NCBI GenBank assembly: GCA_029288335.1
Contig: JARIHJ010000051.1
Location: 1-6,389, forward strand
Length of the DNA: 6,389 bases
Source: Candidatus Saccharimonadota bacterium
GTDB taxonomy: Bacteria; Patescibacteriota; Saccharimonadia; Saccharimonadales; UBA4665
Direction: 5' to 3'
The notes beneath the pieces are model-generated. The model ran no database searches and was not told the origin of the DNA. It worked only from the letters and a program-made list of their open reading frames with translations. How positions within the stretch are numbered: position 1 is the stretch's first letter; each line of letters starts with the position of its first letter. The position numbers were made by a program, and so were the translations under genes. Positions 5,303-6,389 of the stretch are shown one piece after another.

Positions 5303-5314
5303 AATCAAGAGCTT

Positions 5315-6160
5315 TTAAGGTGCCTCATTTGCCACACATTGGCCGTAAAATGGAGCCCGCAGTACCTGGTAGCCCAGATCAGTATTGTGGACTTCATCCG
5401 TCGGGTAATCCCACCAAGAGGCCCAGTCTGGATTGCTGCGTTTTGGGGCGTAGTAGTTCAGAATCGAACAGGCGTGAAAGTTTGGTAGGCTGTTTTGAAA
5501 GCCGAGCAGCGTCTGATCGAAAGCGGTGGCTTCCGGCTCGCGCGAGTAAGTCGTTTGGAAGAAATCGAAGCCAATCCAGTAGATGACATAATCGTGGTTC
5601 GGACCGGACATAATTTGATTAACATCCTGCTGGACGGCGGCTTGCCGGATGGAGTCCCATGGCGGCGAAGAAGCAAAGTGATCATTAATACCGAGCGCCA
5701 GCAGCCAGACGCGTGGATCGAAGCCCTGAGCTCGCCAGGTATTGATGATATTACCAGTGGAATTTTGCGGCGAACCGCTTTCGGCGGCAATTTGCATTCC
5801 ATACACGCCCATCACCTGCACATTTGAGGCTTTCCAGCCTCGAGATACAAGCACATTCGTAATGAGCGTCGGTCCATTGCCGTTCATCTTCGTCAGCGAA
5901 TCACCGATGACACCAATTTGGTTATAGTTGGCTGGGCGGGATGTGCCGAGCTGGACGGCACTGTTATTTGAAGCGCTCGAATCGGACAATTTAGAAGCAT
6001 TGCCGGTAAGTGTGCCGTTTTCAGCCTCGATGAAATTAGACGGGGTCGCCGCGTGGCTGCCGACTAACAGAGCCGCACCGATGCCGGCACACACTACTAC
6101 TATCGTCAGCTTTAATAGGTTTTTCGCCGTGACTTTACTGCCTAGGTTCTTCATCCTCAT
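5315..6160 (-). CDS. Secreted SGNH/GDSL-family hydrolase (281 aa)
   Basis: This is a secreted esterase-type hydrolase. A signal peptide has basic residues at 2-17, a hydrophobic core at about 18-34 and a likely cleavage near A37-A38 (GSHAA before TPSN). A short segment at 42-72 begins FIEAENGTLTGNASK and resembles the start of a CBM6/35-like module but is much too short for one. The SGNH domain follows: block I GVIGDSLT at 83-90 with nucleophile Ser88, Gly118 or Gly121 as the block II glycine, block III LALGIND at 154-160 with Asn159, and block V DEVH with Asp255 and His258. Cys231 and Cys275 could form a disulfide. The ATG at 6160 overlaps the stop of the previous gene (ATGA), which favours it over an upstream TTG at 6172; an ATG at 6154 is also possible. 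The substrate is unknown; deacylation of a polysaccharide or cell-wall glycan is plausible given the neighbour. Confidence 0.92.
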   Translation of the reverse strand: MRMKNLGSKVTAKNLLKLTIVVVCAGIGAALLVGSHAATPSNFIEAENGTLTGNASKLSDSSASNNSAVQLGTSRPANYNQIGVIGDSLTKMNGNGPTLITNVLVSRGWKASNVQVMGVYGMQIAAESGSPQNSTGNIINTWRAQGFDPRVWLLALGINDHFASSPPWDSIRQAAVQQDVNQIMSGPNHDYVIYWIGFDFFQTTYSREPEATAFDQTLLGFQNSLPNFHACSILNYYAPKRSNPDWASWWDYPTDEVHNTDLGYQVLRAPFYGQCVANEAP

Positions 6161-6389
6161 TGTCCAGGCCAAGTTATCGCGCCACGGCTGTACCCCGTAC
6201 CAGAAGTCAGCCCCAGGGCCGCCATCACATCGCTCAGTATAGCAGTGCCACTGTGGTAGTCTGGGCTCGAGGGCGACACCACGTAATCACCGGCAGCCAA
6301 GTTGGCAAAAGGATTAGAGCCATTGGTGACATCGCGGCCGTGGTTTTCCCAGCCCTTCGCAATCAAGCTGCTAAGTGAGGTGTAGTTAG
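6157..6389 (-). CDS. C-terminal end of a probable secreted parallel beta-helix protein (truncated)
   Basis: The frame is open to the right edge, so only the last 76 complete codons are seen and the start is outside the window. The visible part contains 'GSNPFANLAAGDYVVSPSSP' followed by a Ser/Gly-rich 'SGTAILSDVMAALGL' and ends GAITWPGQ. This pattern (Asp-Tyr, Ser-x-x-Pro, a small 'G-x-x-L-x-x-D-V' helix, then a Gly-Ala near the end) is like the terminal segment of right-handed parallel beta-helix or pectate-lyase-like secreted proteins, where the last coil reads 'dYrLqpgSPaidaG...dIGA'. The assignment is tentative. The TGA stop overlaps the ATG of the SGNH hydrolase by ATGA, implying co-translation and perhaps action on the same glycan. 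Confidence 0.65.
   Translation of the reverse strand, partial: NYTSLSSLIAKGWENHGRDVTNGSNPFANLAAGDYVVSPSSPDYHSGTAILSDVMAALGLTSGTGYSRGAITWPGQ

Noticed and set aside
5458..5827. Frames of about 110 codons on both strands inside the SGNH hydrolase gene
   Set aside because: The hydrolase frame carries all catalytic blocks in order; the others are shadows without motifs.
6157..6366. A complete 69-aa gene starting with TTG at 6366
   Set aside because: The frame stays open through 6389 and the visible part looks like a C-terminal end, so it is a truncated larger gene.
1..6389. Recoding of TGA as in other CPR groups
   Set aside because: TGA ends two genes at plausible positions, one forming an ATGA overlap, and recognisable proteins need no TGA read-through.

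Overview
The window most likely comes from a Candidatus Saccharibacteria (TM7) or related CPR/Patescibacteria genome. This is an inference from protein style, not from a marker gene. One secreted protein has a signal peptide ending in a His-Ala-Ala-Thr-Pro stretch followed by an 'EAENG...' segment, which I recall as common in secreted Saccharibacteria proteins. There is also a DUF5663-like small helical protein, and many short lineage-specific proteins. TGA is used as a stop (positions 931-933 and 6157-6159), so the genetic code looks standard. No rRNA, tRNA, CRISPR array or insertion sequence was seen.

Layout: all genes but one lie on the minus strand, so they read from high to low coordinates. 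At the right end are two coupled secreted proteins: the C-terminal end of a probable parallel beta-helix protein (6157-6389, cut by the window edge) and an SGNH/GDSL hydrolase (5315-6160), which overlap by ATGA. A MmcQ/YjbR-family gene follows (4968-5285). It meets the only plus-strand gene, a single-pass membrane protein (4193-4825), head-on across a hairpin-rich spacer (4826-4967). That plus-strand gene is divergent from an unrecognised 279-aa cytosolic protein (3276-4115).

The left half holds two transcription units. The first starts at a strong sigma70-like promoter (3224-3252). It contains a DUF5663-like protein, a 479-aa coiled-coil/membrane protein and a gamma-glutamylcyclotransferase-like (AIG2-like) protein, separated by only 2 and 1 bases. 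The second starts at a nearly identical promoter (906-934), whose -35 box contains the stop codon of the cyclotransferase-like gene. It drives at least three small unknown genes: 537-845, 106-495, and one that begins at 54 and leaves the window.

The most unusual signal is the pair of promoters. They are 28/32 identical, including the spacer, where function does not normally demand conservation. This suggests the two units share control or descend from a common promoter cassette. A second theme is that three other genes (4115, 4193, 5285) have a -10-like box only 7-8 bases before the ATG and no Shine-Dalgarno, which suggests leaderless mRNAs. The roles of the unknown proteins cannot be read from the sequence.
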